Source: an uncultured Coriobacteriaceae bacterium (GTDB taxonomy: Bacteria; Actinomycetota; Coriobacteriia; Coriobacteriales; Eggerthellaceae). From it: a DNA stretch of 5,784 nt. Each line of letters begins with the position of its first letter. Within the stretch, counting starts at the first letter, position 1. A model generated the notes under the pieces. The model saw only the letters and a program-made list of their open reading frames with translations. It did not search any database and had not been told where the DNA came from. Positions 1 through 5,784 of this stretch are shown here, piece by piece. A program made the position numbers and the translations under genes. Location of the stretch: the NCBI GenBank assembly GCA_902781245.1, contig CACZIP010000144.1, positions 1-5,784 on the forward strand, written 5' to 3'.

Positions 1-1
1 T

Positions 2-292
2 AAAACCGAAGGCGAGCTGCTGGTCAGCGGCACTGAGGGCTACATCCTCGCGCCGGCGCCTTGGTGGCTCACCTCGCGTTTTGAAGTTCACAACGAAGAC
101 CCCGATGACGTGCAAGTTCACGAAGTCGCGTTCTTGGGAAGTCGTTTGCGCTACGAGATCAGCAATTTCATCCACCTGGTCAGAGGCGATGACGATCGCT
201 ACCCGAAGCTCACCGCCGAGGAATCTATCGCCATGGCAGGCGTTTTCGAACGTTATCTCGAAGGGAGTGCAGCATTTCGTGAGCGTATTTAA
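2..292 (+). CDS. Gfo/Idh/MocA-type oxidoreductase, C-terminal part (5' end outside window)
   Basis: The reading frame is open from the first bases of the window to a TAA at 290-292, giving 96 residues with no start needed. The block EGELLVSGTEGYILAPAPWW followed by a LRYEISNF helix matches the end of the C-terminal substrate-binding domain of Gfo/Idh/MocA NAD(P)-dependent oxidoreductases. From memory, this EGEL-SGT-GYI-PAPWW version is usual in polysaccharide-locus proteins where a glycerol-3-phosphate-cytidylyltransferase-like domain is fused in front of the oxidoreductase. That front half would lie off the left edge, so the fusion cannot be confirmed here. Such a protein would act in the cytoplasm to make or reduce a CDP-linked sugar or polyol, which fits the LicD gene downstream. 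The last 14 bases overlap the next gene. The family call is fairly firm; the exact substrate is unknown. Confidence 0.8.
   Translation, partial: KTEGELLVSGTEGYILAPAPWWLTSRFEVHNEDPDDVQVHEVAFLGSRLRYEISNFIHLVRGDDDRYPKLTAEESIAMAGVFERYLEGSAAFRERI
261..267 (+). promoter_or_regulatory. Ribosome binding site AAGGGAG that decides the GTG start at 279
   Basis: AAGGGAG lies inside the end of the oxidoreductase gene, 11 bases before GTG at 279. That spacing is at the long end of normal. The in-frame ATG at 300 has no purine-rich stretch in the preceding 16 bases, and the in-frame GTG at 267 overlaps the site itself. The 279 start is therefore preferred, though not proven. Confidence 0.5.
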
Positions 293-1595
293 TGCTGCCA
301 TGATTCCCGCCAAGGCTGTCGACCCGGAAACGGGCTTGCTCGTCCACGACGAGGAGTCTTGGACCAATTGGGAACCGCTTGAACTAGGGGCGGGAAGTGG
401 CATTCTGCGAGCACGCGAGGGTTACCGGTATCGCATCGCATGTTATGCCGCGGAATACGATGAAGCGCTTGTCCACGAATACTGTTACGACGCCGAATCG
501 AACTGGACGACGCTCACGTCATGCACCGAGCCAGATGTATGGTTGGATGGGCCCTCGTCGTTTTCCCATGACTGTTTTGTTCGTATTACCGTGCAAAGGG
601 TTGATGGATTCTTGGCAGTTCGACCATACAAGCTCGATGAGATGATCGAGCTCGATTATGTTCCCCCTGCTGTTTCGCCGCAGCCCGGCTGGGCGCACGC
701 TGAAGTCGAACGCGTTGCCGCACGCGTTGCAGAGTTGAGCAAGCCGGGCGACTTGGTGCTAGTCGCGCTAACAGACGTTCACTATTCCACAGGTTGCATC
801 TGGCCTCAGACGGCTCGCAACATGCGTGCCGTTGTCGATCTTGTCCATCCCAACGCTATCGTGCAGCTGGGTGATGTGGGAGACGGCATTACGCCCATCC
901 TCGTCACGCGCTCGTTTGCTGGCCGCGTTTTGGGTGATTTGCGCAACTGCGGCGTTCCCGTGCTCTCGTGCGTGGGCAATCATGACGTCAACTATTTCAA
1001 GGGGAATGACGAGCTATTATCGCAGGAAGAATGCATGCAGCTCTATCTCGACCGTGAGAAACCCTGGTATTTCGAAGATTTCCCCGCAATGCGTGTGCGA
1101 TGCGTGTTCTTGGATTCGTTCGATCCCTCCCGCAAGCAGCGCTACGGGTTCGCTGAGCGTGAAGTATGGTGGCTGCGGAAAACGCTGTGTACGACTCCTC
1201 GCGATTGGAAACTGCTGGTGTTCTCCCATGTGCCGCCACTACCCGAAATCCATTATTGGAGCGATGTCATCAAAAACGGCCCTCGCGTTATGCGAATGCT
1301 TGAATCCCGCAATCGCAACTGTCCACAATCGGTGCTCGCGTTCGTGCATGGTCACAGCCATGTCGACCAGGTGTATTGGAAACAATCGTTTCCCATCGTT
1401 TCCATCGGATGCGCCAAGTTCGAGGATTTCACGGAGAACAAACCCGGGGGATCTACCACGTACAAGCGTCAGCTTGGAACGGCCTCCCAGGACCTCTGGG
1501 ACGTCATCGTGGTGAAGGCGAACGAGGGGACGCTGCATTTTGTAAGATTCGGGGCAGGCGAAGACCGGGAGGTGTCGCCCAATGGCGAACACTGA
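279..1595 (+). CDS. Calcineurin-like metallophosphoesterase with N-terminal accessory domain
   Basis: This encodes a 438-residue protein from GTG 279 (alternative start ATG 300). The frame stays open further upstream to 81, but that part is antisense-free shadow of the oxidoreductase gene and is protein-like only in the other frame. The C-terminal two thirds carry the full metallophosphoesterase signature: TDVH (D166, H168), LGDVGD (D199, D202), GNHD (N234-D236), SHVPP (H317) and HGHSH (H359, H361). These residues bind two metal ions and hydrolyse phosphomono- or phosphodiesters. Residues 1 to about 155 look beta-rich (many Tyr, Trp and charged residues) and match no domain I can name; it may bind the substrate. 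There is no signal peptide or membrane segment, so it is probably cytoplasmic. The start overlaps the upstream stop by 14 bases and the end overlaps licD-like by 14 bases. A role in trimming or recycling phosphodiester-linked glycan substituents is inferred from context. Substrate is unknown. Confidence 0.88.
   Translation: MSVFNAAMIPAKAVDPETGLLVHDEESWTNWEPLELGAGSGILRAREGYRYRIACYAAEYDEALVHEYCYDAESNWTTLTSCTEPDVWLDGPSSFSHDCFVRITVQRVDGFLAVRPYKLDEMIELDYVPPAVSPQPGWAHAEVERVAARVAELSKPGDLVLVALTDVHYSTGCIWPQTARNMRAVVDLVHPNAIVQLGDVGDGITPILVTRSFAGRVLGDLRNCGVPVLSCVGNHDVNYFKGNDELLSQEECMQLYLDREKPWYFEDFPAMRVRCVFLDSFDPSRKQRYGFAEREVWWLRKTLCTTPRDWKLLVFSHVPPLPEIHYWSDVIKNGPRVMRMLESRNRNCPQSVLAFVHGHSHVDQVYWKQSFPIVSIGCAKFEDFTENKPGGSTTYKRQLGTASQDLWDVIVVKANEGTLHFVRFGAGEDREVSPNGEH
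1567..1574 (+). promoter_or_regulatory. Ribosome binding site GGGAGGTG for the LicD gene
   Basis: GGGAGGTG sits 7 bases before ATG 1582, inside the last codons of the phosphoesterase. It supports the start and indicates translational coupling across the 14-base overlap. Confidence 0.75.
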
Positions 1596-2445
1596 CCCGA
1601 ATCGACCTCACAAACAAATCGAGCTCGATCCCGAGACGCTGCGCGGTTTGCAGCTGGTCGAGCTGGAGTTGCTCGAGGAGGTGGATTGCGTCTGTCGTGC
1701 GCATGACATCCCGTACTGCATAATAGCCGGCACGTTGCTTGGAGCCGTGCGCCATGGGGGCTTCATACCCTGGGATGACGATGCCGATGTGGCGATGCTG
1801 CGCGATGATTACGAACGGTTCCGCACGGCGTGTCGCACCGATCTCGATCCTGATAAGTATTACTTCCAGGACCACGTGGTTACGCCCGGCTATCGCTGGG
1901 GCTATGGCAAGCTGCGTCGTGTCGATACGTTATTTTTGCGCGAGAATCAGGAACATATGCCCTACGAGCAGGGGATATTCATCGACGTATTCCCGCTCGA
2001 CGCTGTTCCCGAATCGCATGCGGGTCGTGTTTTGAAGAACTTCGAATGCTTTTGCGTGCGGAAGACGCTGTGGTCTCCCGTGGGCGCTGTTGCATCGAGA
2101 AGCGCCATCATGAAAGGCTGGTACAGTCTTTTGGCTCGCATTCCCGCGAAGGTTGTCTACGGATGGCTCGACGGGCTCGTCAACCGCGCGCGCAAGACCA
2201 AGAGTCGCTGGGTGCGCATCCTCATGTTCCCGACACCGAATCGCGAGTACGGCTATCTGCGCGAATGGTATGAGAACCGAACGCCCATCATGTTCGAAGG
2301 CGTCGTGTTTCCGGGAATACGAGAAGCCGACGAATACCTTTCCTTCAAGTTTGGGAATTGGCATGAACTACCGCCCGAAGGCAGGCGCAAGGTACATCCT
2401 GTCACGGCATTCAAACTACCAGGCGGAAAGGAGGTGCGCTCATGA
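1582..2445 (+). CDS. LicD family phosphotransferase
   Basis: This is a complete 287-residue protein of usual LicD length. Hallmarks appear in order: an N-terminal helix with a Cys-containing stretch (about 20-45), GTLLGAVRHGGFIPWDDDAD (residues 50-69, with the metal-binding acidic cluster D65-D67 and D69), then DYERF, GIFIDVFPLD (131-140, acidic D135) and the C-terminal substrate block FEGVVFPGIREADEYL plus FKFGNWHELPPE (239-266). LicD enzymes belong to the nucleotidyltransferase fold and are related to fukutin. They transfer phosphocholine or a similar phospho-alcohol from a CDP donor to a cell-surface glycan precursor on the cytoplasmic side. The donor here is not defined, and no licA/licB/licC choline genes are seen, so phosphocholine should not be assumed. 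A CDP-polyol made by the upstream oxidoreductase (if fused to a cytidylyltransferase) is a plausible donor. No signal peptide. The TGA overlaps the next ATG as ATGA. Confidence 0.93.
   Translation: MANTDPNRPHKQIELDPETLRGLQLVELELLEEVDCVCRAHDIPYCIIAGTLLGAVRHGGFIPWDDDADVAMLRDDYERFRTACRTDLDPDKYYFQDHVVTPGYRWGYGKLRRVDTLFLRENQEHMPYEQGIFIDVFPLDAVPESHAGRVLKNFECFCVRKTLWSPVGAVASRSAIMKGWYSLLARIPAKVVYGWLDGLVNRARKTKSRWVRILMFPTPNREYGYLREWYENRTPIMFEGVVFPGIREADEYLSFKFGNWHELPPEGRRKVHPVTAFKLPGGKEVRS
2427..2436 (+). promoter_or_regulatory. Near-perfect Shine-Dalgarno AAAGGAGGTG before the 810-residue glycosyltransferase
   Basis: AAAGGAGGTG is almost fully complementary to the 3' end of 16S rRNA. The GGAGG core ends 7 bases before ATG 2442. 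It is the strongest site in the window and fixes the start within the ATGA overlap with the LicD gene. Confidence 0.85.
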
Positions 2446-4874
2446 ATTCGCAAGAGCTCATCTCCCGCCTGGACGGCGAAGGTTGTTTTGTATTCGGCAC
2501 CGGTTTCGTTGCGAAGCTGTTCAAAGCCGTGCTTGAAAAGACGAACATGTACGATTGCGTCCGCGGGTATCTTGTCACCAAACCGGCGGCGGGGCAGTCT
2601 TTCGACGGGTTTGATGTGTGCGCAGTGGACGATGTTGAACTCGATCGCTCTGCACTTGTCTGCATAGCCGTGCACGAATCGAATCTCGCGGCGGTGCAGG
2701 AGGCGTTGAGCGACGCAGGCTTTGACAACTCGATTTGGGTTTACCCGTATCTTTATGACTTGATATACGGTGAGCCGTTCTATCGCAACGTGGAACTACC
2801 CCTTGAAATGATTTTGCGCGTGCAAAACCCCCGGTATTATTGGCTGGCCGTTCGTGCCCTCGCTGCACAGGGAGTGTTGTCAGGGAGCGAGGACGGCTTC
2901 GACGCCTACATCAAAGCCCAGGAACTCCATTGCACGCATTTGACAGCGCAAAAGCGCTACGAGCAGTTCCAGGAGACGTTGCGCGCCATGGGCGAACGTG
3001 GTTTTGACAGCGATCGTCCCGTGCTGATTGATACCAATCTGAACATCATCGACGGCCTTCATCGTGTTGCAGCTGCATGGGCGTTGGGGATCGAGCGCAT
3101 CCCGTGCAATATCGTCCGTGCAGACGATGCGTTCAACGTGCTTCTTAACGATTGCAACAAGATGGTAGAAAGCCAACTCGTGCAGGCGGGTTTAGATAAC
3201 GCCCAGCTTGCAGCCGTACGCGAAACTCAGGAGAGCATGCTGGCTTCTCGTGTAGTCGGCAGTCCGGAAATCACCATCATCGTTCCTGCGTACAACGTTG
3301 CGGACTACCTCGACCAGTGCATGGAAAGCATCGTTGCCCAAACGTTCTCCGACTTCGAGGTGCTCGTGATTGATGATGGGTCGACCGATTCCACGGGCGA
3401 GCGTTTCAAGCAATGGGTTGACCGCGATGGGCGAATCTCTTATTTGAGAAAGCCGAATGGCGGCGTCTCGTCAAGTCGCAACTTAGGAATCGAACTTGCG
3501 CGGGGTTCCTACCTGGCGTTCGTGGATCCCGACGATTGGCTTGATGTGCGCTATCTGGAAAAGCTATATGGAGCCGCAAAACGAGAAGGGGCCGTATTCG
3601 CGGAATGCGACATCTGGCGCTACGACAACCGCACGGGGAAGAAGATCCATCGGTCATGCGGACAGCGCATGGGTGTTCGCCACACCTTAGAAGAGCACAT
3701 GAAGTATGGTCCCACGGCAAGCTACAAGGCTATTTCACGACGAAGCTTGTGGATTGACAACGATGTGCGCTTTCCCGATTGCGCGTTCGAATCGCCTGCG
3801 ATTTATGCGTTGATCGTGGCGCTTGCGGGGGAGAGATGGGCATACGTGCCTGAACCGTTGTATTACTATCGTCGTTTCCGCGAGAACTCGCTCGTCGAAA
3901 CCGCTTACGCGAAGACGCCGGGCGTGGCTGACAACACGTTGGGTGTGGAGGCTCTGGCTTATTTGTGCCAGCAATTCAAAGAGCGGGGGCTCTACGAGGA
4001 ACATGCGTCTGCGATGCCAGGGCTTGTCGCCTATAGACTCAACGATATCCTGGCCATGCAGTACCATCGTCGCAGCGCCGAGGATTTCGCGCATCTGGTG
4101 GCCAATCAGCGGGCTTTCCTCGAGCGCGAGTTTCCCCAGCTGCCACAGGGAGCGTATATCACCTGGGGCGGGTACAACTTGAACAAGATCATGCAGCACT
4201 TGCCGCTGCTCAACGACCCATCGAGCCGGTTCAACTTTTCGAGCGTTTTGGCTGTTGTGCGCGGGGGAAGCCTACGCGAAGGCATAGTCGCTCATCACAA
4301 AAACCGCTACCGTGAGCTGATGGTCCAACGCGAGGTCGACCAAGTGTTTTGGGATGTTTTGAATATTCAGCATCCGCGATTTGTGTTCATGGATTTCATT
4401 GACGAACGGTTCGACTTGTTGGAATGGGATGGTCGTTTCCTTACCTGTAGCGATGCGTTCGAAGAAGCACAGTTAGACGGGATCGATGCTTCCTCTTGCC
4501 GGCGTGTGGCATTTGGAAGCGACGAGCACGTGTTGCTTTGGCGTGCTGCGTTCGATGCGTTTGTGACGCGGCTTTCCGGAGAAGCTCCTGAAACGCAGCT
4601 TGTCATTGTGGAGAACTACCTGAGCGAGCGGGTGGGAACGCTTGCTGGTACGCGCCTTTTCGACGAGAGCGATTCCATTCGCGCAAAAAATGCGGTGCTT
4701 GAAAAGCTATACGCACACGTGCGCGAATTCAGCCCGGAGATACAGGTGGTTCCCGCATATGAATGCGAAGGCTATTTTACCGACGAAGCATATGAATACG
4801 GTGCCGTGCCACAACATCTCAACGACATCGTCAACCAGCGCATAGCCCAGATGATAGAGGAGGCAGTGTTTTAA
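2442..4874 (+). CDS. Multidomain family 2 glycosyltransferase (nucleotide-binding-like, ParB/Srx-like, GT2, DUF6270/SGNH-like)
   Basis: This is an 810-residue protein, far longer than a plain GT2 enzyme (about 300). Residues 1-120 begin with a Gly-rich turn (FVFGTGFVAKLF) and alternate strands and helices like a Rossmann domain. Residues about 125-230 end in IIDGLHRVAAAWALGI (D204, H207, R208), the DG-x-HR-xx-AA-xx-LG pattern of ParB/sulfiredoxin-fold proteins. Residues about 276-500 are the GT-A catalytic domain: IIVPAYN (279-285), DDGST (D311, D312), RNLG, DPDDW with the metal-binding DxD at D362/D364, and a YYYRRFRENSLV end near 474. A helical linker follows. Residues about 640-808 resemble DUF6270, an SGNH-hydrolase-like domain, with DFIDERFDLL (D651, D654-R656) and a late YGAVPQHL (H792). 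No membrane segments, so probably a cytoplasmic or membrane-associated sugar transferase for the operon's glycan. The sugar and acceptor are unknown. The GT2 call is firm; the flanking domain names are pattern-based. Confidence 0.9.
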   Translation: MNSQELISRLDGEGCFVFGTGFVAKLFKAVLEKTNMYDCVRGYLVTKPAAGQSFDGFDVCAVDDVELDRSALVCIAVHESNLAAVQEALSDAGFDNSIWVYPYLYDLIYGEPFYRNVELPLEMILRVQNPRYYWLAVRALAAQGVLSGSEDGFDAYIKAQELHCTHLTAQKRYEQFQETLRAMGERGFDSDRPVLIDTNLNIIDGLHRVAAAWALGIERIPCNIVRADDAFNVLLNDCNKMVESQLVQAGLDNAQLAAVRETQESMLASRVVGSPEITIIVPAYNVADYLDQCMESIVAQTFSDFEVLVIDDGSTDSTGERFKQWVDRDGRISYLRKPNGGVSSSRNLGIELARGSYLAFVDPDDWLDVRYLEKLYGAAKREGAVFAECDIWRYDNRTGKKIHRSCGQRMGVRHTLEEHMKYGPTASYKAISRRSLWIDNDVRFPDCAFESPAIYALIVALAGERWAYVPEPLYYYRRFRENSLVETAYAKTPGVADNTLGVEALAYLCQQFKERGLYEEHASAMPGLVAYRLNDILAMQYHRRSAEDFAHLVANQRAFLEREFPQLPQGAYITWGGYNLNKIMQHLPLLNDPSSRFNFSSVLAVVRGGSLREGIVAHHKNRYRELMVQREVDQVFWDVLNIQHPRFVFMDFIDERFDLLEWDGRFLTCSDAFEEAQLDGIDASSCRRVAFGSDEHVLLWRAAFDAFVTRLSGEAPETQLVIVENYLSERVGTLAGTRLFDESDSIRAKNAVLEKLYAHVREFSPEIQVVPAYECEGYFTDEAYEYGAVPQHLNDIVNQRIAQMIEEAVF
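4857..4863 (+). promoter_or_regulatory. Ribosome binding site GAGGAGG for the second glycosyltransferase
   Basis: GAGGAGG lies in the last codons of the preceding gene, 11 bases before ATG 4875. The TAA stop at 4872-4874 abuts this ATG directly, so ribosomes can pass from one gene to the next. Confidence 0.65.
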
Positions 4875-5534
4875 ATGCCCGAAGTAAGCGTCATCATCCC
4901 CGTTTACAACGTAGAAGAGTGGCTACCCGCCTGTCTCGATAGCGTGCTTGCTCAAACGCTCGAAGATATCGAGGTTATTTGCGTGGACGACTGTTCTCCT
5001 GATGGCTGTGCGGGCGTTCTCGCTGACTATGCGTTGCGCGATTCGCGCATACGAGCCATCACGCTCGAGAGAAACAGCGGGCAAGGCGTTGCTCGCAACG
5101 TGGGGTTTTCGGCTAGCTGCGGACGCTATGTGTACTTTCTTGACTCCGATGATATGGTGGCGTCCAGGGCTCTTGAAGAGTTGGTCGATCGTGCTGATGC
5201 CGATGATCTCGACGGCATCTTCTTCGATTCAGAGGTTGTTTACGATTCGCCCGAGCTTGCGAAGCGCTACCAGTCGTATCCAGCGGCGCACAAGGGAGCG
5301 TATTCGGCGGGCGTAATGGGTGGTCTTGAACTGTTCGAAGCGTTCATAGCACAACGCGACTGGACCTGCTATGTGCAGCGCCAGTTCTGGCGTAGCAGCC
5401 ATCTGCGAGAACGGTGCATCGAGTTTCCCACATGGGCTTCGCACGAGGATGAGGCGTTTGCGTTCGAAGCGCTCGTCGCGGCAAAGCGCGTGGCGTCTCC
5501 CCGACCCTCGGTAAAGCGCACGGTCGTATCATAA
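4875..5534 (+). CDS. Family 2 glycosyltransferase, 3'-truncated at a junction
   Basis: The frame encodes 219 residues. Catalytic GT-A features are all in the first part: VSVIIPVYN (4-12), CVDDCSPD (D38, D39), RNSGQGVARN (66-75), YFLDSDD with DxD at D90/D92, and SHEDEAF (189-195), a conserved acidic motif near the active site. Family members are usually 300 residues or more and continue after the AAKRV stretch (202-206) into a helix and a Tyr/Arg-rich segment. Here the family-like sequence stops near residue 206-207. The last dozen residues (SPRPSVKRTVVS) are simply the complement of the kinase gene that starts at 5638 on the other strand. The protein has therefore lost its C-terminal part and may be inactive. 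It starts directly after the previous stop, as part of the same operon, and would add a sugar to the same glycan. The GT2 identity is firm; the truncation is inferred from the family and from the antisense gene. Confidence 0.85.
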   Translation: MPEVSVIIPVYNVEEWLPACLDSVLAQTLEDIEVICVDDCSPDGCAGVLADYALRDSRIRAITLERNSGQGVARNVGFSASCGRYVYFLDSDDMVASRALEELVDRADADDLDGIFFDSEVVYDSPELAKRYQSYPAAHKGAYSAGVMGGLELFEAFIAQRDWTCYVQRQFWRSSHLRERCIEFPTWASHEDEAFAFEALVAAKRVASPRPSVKRTVVS

Positions 5535-5638
5535 CCGCCGTCGCTCAGCGTCAGCATCACATCGGCAAACCCGCTGCGATAACCGCTCTTCCCCGCCTTG
5601 GGGTTGATAATCATCAAAAGCTTCTTTTTCTCATCCAT
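5369..5638 (-). pseudogene. Diacylglycerol/sphingosine kinase family (DagK/YegS/LCB5-type) N-terminal fragment
   Basis: The minus-strand frame starts at ATG 5638-5636 with AGGAAG a few bases upstream. Its first 53 residues are typical of the N-terminus of the diacylglycerol kinase catalytic family: a short basic start, KKLLMIINPKAGK (5-17) with the nucleotide-site NPKAGK, then a helix, GGYDTTVRFTEGRGDAT (34-50). The family then needs a GGDGT-N-E catalytic motif within roughly the next 20 residues, but this is absent. From about residue 53 (near 5480) to the stop at 5369 the translation is only the complement of the glycosyltransferase gene. The intact enzyme, about 300 residues, would phosphorylate diacylglycerol or a related lipid in phospholipid recycling. 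This copy cannot be functional. Only 5480-5638 is genuinely kinase-derived. No functional link to the polysaccharide genes is implied. Confidence 0.75.
5480..5497. other. Breakpoint joining the glycosyltransferase gene to the kinase gene
   Basis: Left of this segment the plus strand reads as a normal GT2 enzyme; right of it the minus strand reads as a normal kinase N-terminus. Inside it both readings are acceptable (AAKRVA on plus, GDATRFA on minus), so the exact join cannot be placed and a short shared sequence (microhomology) of several bases is possible. There are no transposase, integrase or clear terminal repeats at the join. Confidence 0.65.
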
Positions 5639-5642
5639 ATTA

Positions 5643-5648
5643 CTTCCT
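5643..5648 (-). promoter_or_regulatory. Ribosome binding site AGGAAG for the kinase fragment
   Basis: On the minus strand AGGAAG ends 4 bases before ATG 5638. It supports this start and shows that the 5' end of the kinase gene is intact, including its translation signal. Confidence 0.5.
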
Positions 5649-5673
5649 GCCTTATAAAAAGCTCTCAGCAGAG

Positions 5674-5695
5674 TTCGCGCCTCGCAAGGCGCGAA
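5674..5695. repeat. Perfect 8-bp inverted repeat with 6-base loop
   Basis: TTCGCGCC (5674-5681) and GGCGCGAA (5688-5695) are exact complements around TCGCAA. No T-run follows closely on either strand, so a Rho-independent terminator is not supported. It lies in the upstream region of the kinase gene and could be an operator or a leader hairpin. Confidence 0.6.
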
Positions 5696-5707
5696 GAAAT
5701 TAGATCA

Positions 5708-5740
5708 TTTTGCCGCCGGAACTTGTTTCGGCGAGCAAAA
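5708..5740. repeat. Long imperfect inverted repeat, about 14-bp stem
   Basis: TTTTGC plus CGCCGGAA (5708-5721) pairs with TTTCGGCG plus GCAAAA (5726-5740) around the loop CTTG, with one bulged A at 5734 and one G-T pair. As RNA it folds better from the plus strand, because the G-U pair becomes A-C on the minus strand. The T-rich and A-rich ends are part of the stem, so terminator function is uncertain. Confidence 0.5.
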
Positions 5741-5750
5741 TACCGCTCGC
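5731..5750. repeat. GCGAGC/GCTCGC inverted repeat overlapping the previous hairpin
   Basis: GCGAGC (5731-5736) and GCTCGC (5745-5750) are exact complements separated by AAAATACC. The left arm is shared with the 3' arm of the 5708-5740 stem, so the two hairpins cannot form at once. Confidence 0.45.
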
Positions 5751-5752
5751 TG

Positions 5753-5780
5753 AAAAAGGGATTTTTCTTTCGAAAGCCCT
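5753..5780 (-). terminator. Possible Rho-independent terminator of a minus-strand gene beyond the right edge
   Basis: Read on the minus strand, AGGGCTTT pairs with AAATCCCT (one mismatch) and is followed by a run of T (complement of 5753-5757). It also contains the palindrome CTTTCGAAAG (5767-5776). The stem is short, and the upstream gene it would end is outside the window, so this is a weak call. Confidence 0.3.
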
Positions 5781-5784
5781 GCTT

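Noticed and set aside
81..278. N-terminal extension of the metallophosphoesterase from ATG 81
   Set aside because: This stretch is rich in Ser, Thr and Arg with no domain character, and the overlapping frame clearly encodes the oxidoreductase C-terminus. The ribosome site at 261-267 supports a start at 279.
826..1515. Long open frame (229 codons) inside the phosphoesterase gene
   Set aside because: It lies in another frame of a gene with all catalytic motifs intact, its translation is Ser/Arg/Cys-rich, and it has no recognisable domain. It is a GC-rich shadow frame.
1930..2364. Minus-strand open frame opposite the LicD gene
   Set aside because: It is antisense to a well-conserved LicD coding region, with no motif and no plausible ribosome binding site context. 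The same applies to the minus-strand frames at 3735-4199 and 2253-2675.
5652..5660. TATAAG on the minus strand as a -10 promoter box for the kinase gene
   Set aside because: There is no -35-like hexamer at 16-18 bases, and the transcript would start inside or at the ribosome binding site.
5651..5672. Minus-strand hairpin CTCT-GCTG-AGAG followed by TTTTT as a terminator
   Set aside because: The stem is only 4 bp and it sits just before the kinase ribosome site, where termination would silence the gene.
1..5784. CRISPR array, tRNA/rRNA, insertion sequence, phage or defence genes
   Set aside because: No direct-repeat array, cloverleaf, transposase, integrase or nuclease/toxin motifs were seen on either strand.

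Overview
The window reads as the distal part of a plus-strand surface-polysaccharide (capsule, teichoic-acid-like or other cell-wall glycan) operon. Near its right end it is joined abruptly to the 5' end of an unrelated gene on the minus strand. Base composition is fairly GC-rich, the genes overlap, and they use strong GGAGG-type ribosome binding sites and one GTG start. Together with the protein families this suggests a gut-type Gram-positive, most like a Coriobacteriia/Eggerthellales-type actinomycete or a GC-rich Clostridia member. This is inference; there is no rRNA or other taxonomic marker in the window.

Layout. Positions 2-292 are the C-terminal end of a Gfo/Idh/MocA-type oxidoreductase, probably the reductase half of a cytidylyltransferase/oxidoreductase fusion whose front lies off the window. 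Positions 279-1595 encode a cytoplasmic calcineurin-like metallophosphoesterase with an unassigned N-terminal domain. Positions 1582-2445 encode a complete LicD-family phosphotransferase. Positions 2442-4874 encode an 810-residue multidomain glycosyltransferase: a nucleotide-binding-like domain, a ParB/sulfiredoxin-like domain, a GT-A family 2 catalytic domain and a C-terminal DUF6270/SGNH-like domain. Positions 4875-5534 hold a second family 2 glycosyltransferase that has lost its C-terminal part. Neighbouring reading frames overlap by 14, 14 and 4 bases and then abut with no gap. No internal promoter or terminator is visible, so this is almost certainly one translationally coupled transcript.

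How the genes fit together (inference). The oxidoreductase, perhaps with a fused cytidylyltransferase, would make a CDP-activated alcohol or polyol phosphate. LicD would transfer the phospho-substituent onto a glycan. The two GT2 enzymes would build the repeat unit. The phosphoesterase could trim or recycle phosphodiester-linked groups or intermediates.

Right end. At about 5480-5497 the glycosyltransferase reading stops looking like its family. On the opposite strand, a clear diacylglycerol/sphingosine kinase (DagK/YegS/LCB5-type) N-terminus begins at 5638 and stops looking like its family at the same place. Two genes are cut by one breakpoint. This is either a real rearrangement (inversion, deletion or insertion) or a chimeric contig join. 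Upstream of the kinase start, 5639-5784 has no gene but holds several inverted repeats and a possible minus-strand terminator. I see no evidence of a new defence or mobile system; the breakpoint and the unusual glycosyltransferase architecture are the points most worth checking.
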